DNA of 64,000 bases from Mycobacterium sp. E2733 (GTDB taxonomy: Bacteria > Actinomycetota > Actinomycetes > Mycobacteriales > Mycobacteriaceae). Below the pieces are notes generated by a model. That model was given only the letters and a program-made list of their open reading frames with translations, was not told the DNA's origin and searched no databases. The stretch lies in assembly GCF_001667585.1 (NCBI RefSeq), contig NZ_LZJZ01000021.1, positions 1 to 64,000 on the forward strand, written 5' to 3'. The stretch's first letter is position 1. Each line of letters opens with the position of its first letter. The position numbers and the translations under genes are program-made. Shown in pieces: positions 63,892 through 64,000 of the stretch.

Positions 63892-63909
63892 TACTCTATA
63901 TTCGTAGTG
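63892..63909. promoter_or_regulatory. TetR operator 2, before tetR
   Basis: TACTCTATATTCGTAGTG, 26-43 bases before the tetR start, matches operator 1 (63093-63110) at 15 of 18 positions; inverted repeat CTCTA/TAGTG with one mismatch. Confidence 0.65.
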
Positions 63910-63959
63910 TCGGTAAAGGGCCGGTGTGATCGCCGATGATGGCGGGCCGGTGGGCCACC

Positions 63960-63980
63960 GGGCGGGAGTCTCCCCCGCCC
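63960..63980. terminator. GC hairpin near window end
   Basis: GGGCGGG (63960-63966) and CCCGCCC (63974-63980) pair around a 7-base loop. No gene is called after it; an ATG at 63990 has no ribosome site and only 11 bases to the edge. Confidence 0.35.
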
Positions 63981-64000
63981 CGCACGAAAATGTCTGTGAC

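Noticed and set aside
63990..64000. ATG near the window edge as a new gene start
   Set aside because: No ribosome site and only 11 bases visible.

Overview
The window is chromosomal DNA of a Mycobacterium, most likely a slow-growing nontuberculous species. The evidence is an ESX-5 type VII secretion locus with PE, PPE and Esx genes in the M. tuberculosis order (malQ / eccB5-eccC5 / cyp143 / ferredoxin / PPE / PE / PPE / PE / esxM). Mycobacterial families also run through the rest: WS/DGAT, mycofactocin-type SDRs, F420-type enzymes, a cutinase and a 13E12-type HNH protein. Codons are GC-rich throughout and there is no clear mobile element. M. tuberculosis assignments are from memory of the families, not from a search.

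Layout. 1-12058: right part of ESX-5 on the minus strand (esxM cut by the window edge, PE, PPE, PE, PPE, 3Fe-4S ferredoxin, EccC5, EccB5) with cyp143 inserted in the opposite orientation. The PE/PPE spacers hold unusual direct repeats with a 21-bp period. 12460-21511: malQ, an F420-type oxidoreductase, an NTF2-like protein, a membrane b-type/molybdopterin enzyme, a UsfY-like membrane protein behind a good SigF-type promoter, an SRPBCC protein and a DUF4407 membrane protein. 21535-24900: a PhlG-like hydrolase and BBE-type FAD oxidase, divergent from an IclR regulator with a palindromic operator between them, then a free-standing ANTAR protein. 25140-37606: WS/DGAT, a CoA transferase, and a compact plus-strand run of eight genes (mycofactocin-type SDR, 2-oxoacid dehydrogenase E1 alpha and beta, a free lipoyl domain, crotonase, acyl-CoA synthetase, Rieske oxygenase, KstD-like flavoprotein) facing a second crotonase. 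This looks like a catabolic pathway for a ring compound or steroid-like acid.

37697-48428: mixed genes, including a methyltransferase, two TetR regulators, a D-aminoacylase-like amidohydrolase, a cutinase, an SDR, an orphan SigF-family sigma factor coupled to a 22-codon upstream frame, a lipoprotein, DUF2231 and a DDN-type nitroreductase. 48590-54020: TetR, P450, amidohydrolase and two M24 'peptidases', the four enzyme genes overlapping end to end. The second M24 has lost most metal ligands. 54096-55460: HNH/DUF222 protein. 55462-62921: a minus-strand operon of P450, mycofactocin-type SDR, crotonase, fused double CoA transferase, SDR and phosphotransferase-like protein. It is preceded by a TetR gene, and two near-identical palindromes lie before the TetR gene and before the P450 gene, so this operon and its repressor form a self-contained regulon.

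The best candidates for undescribed systems are the 55-64 kb TetR/P450/CoA-transferase regulon, the 28-37 kb operon with an E1-lipoyl module lacking E2/E3, the P450-amidohydrolase-M24-M24 operon, and the 21-bp-phased repeats of the ESX-5 spacers.
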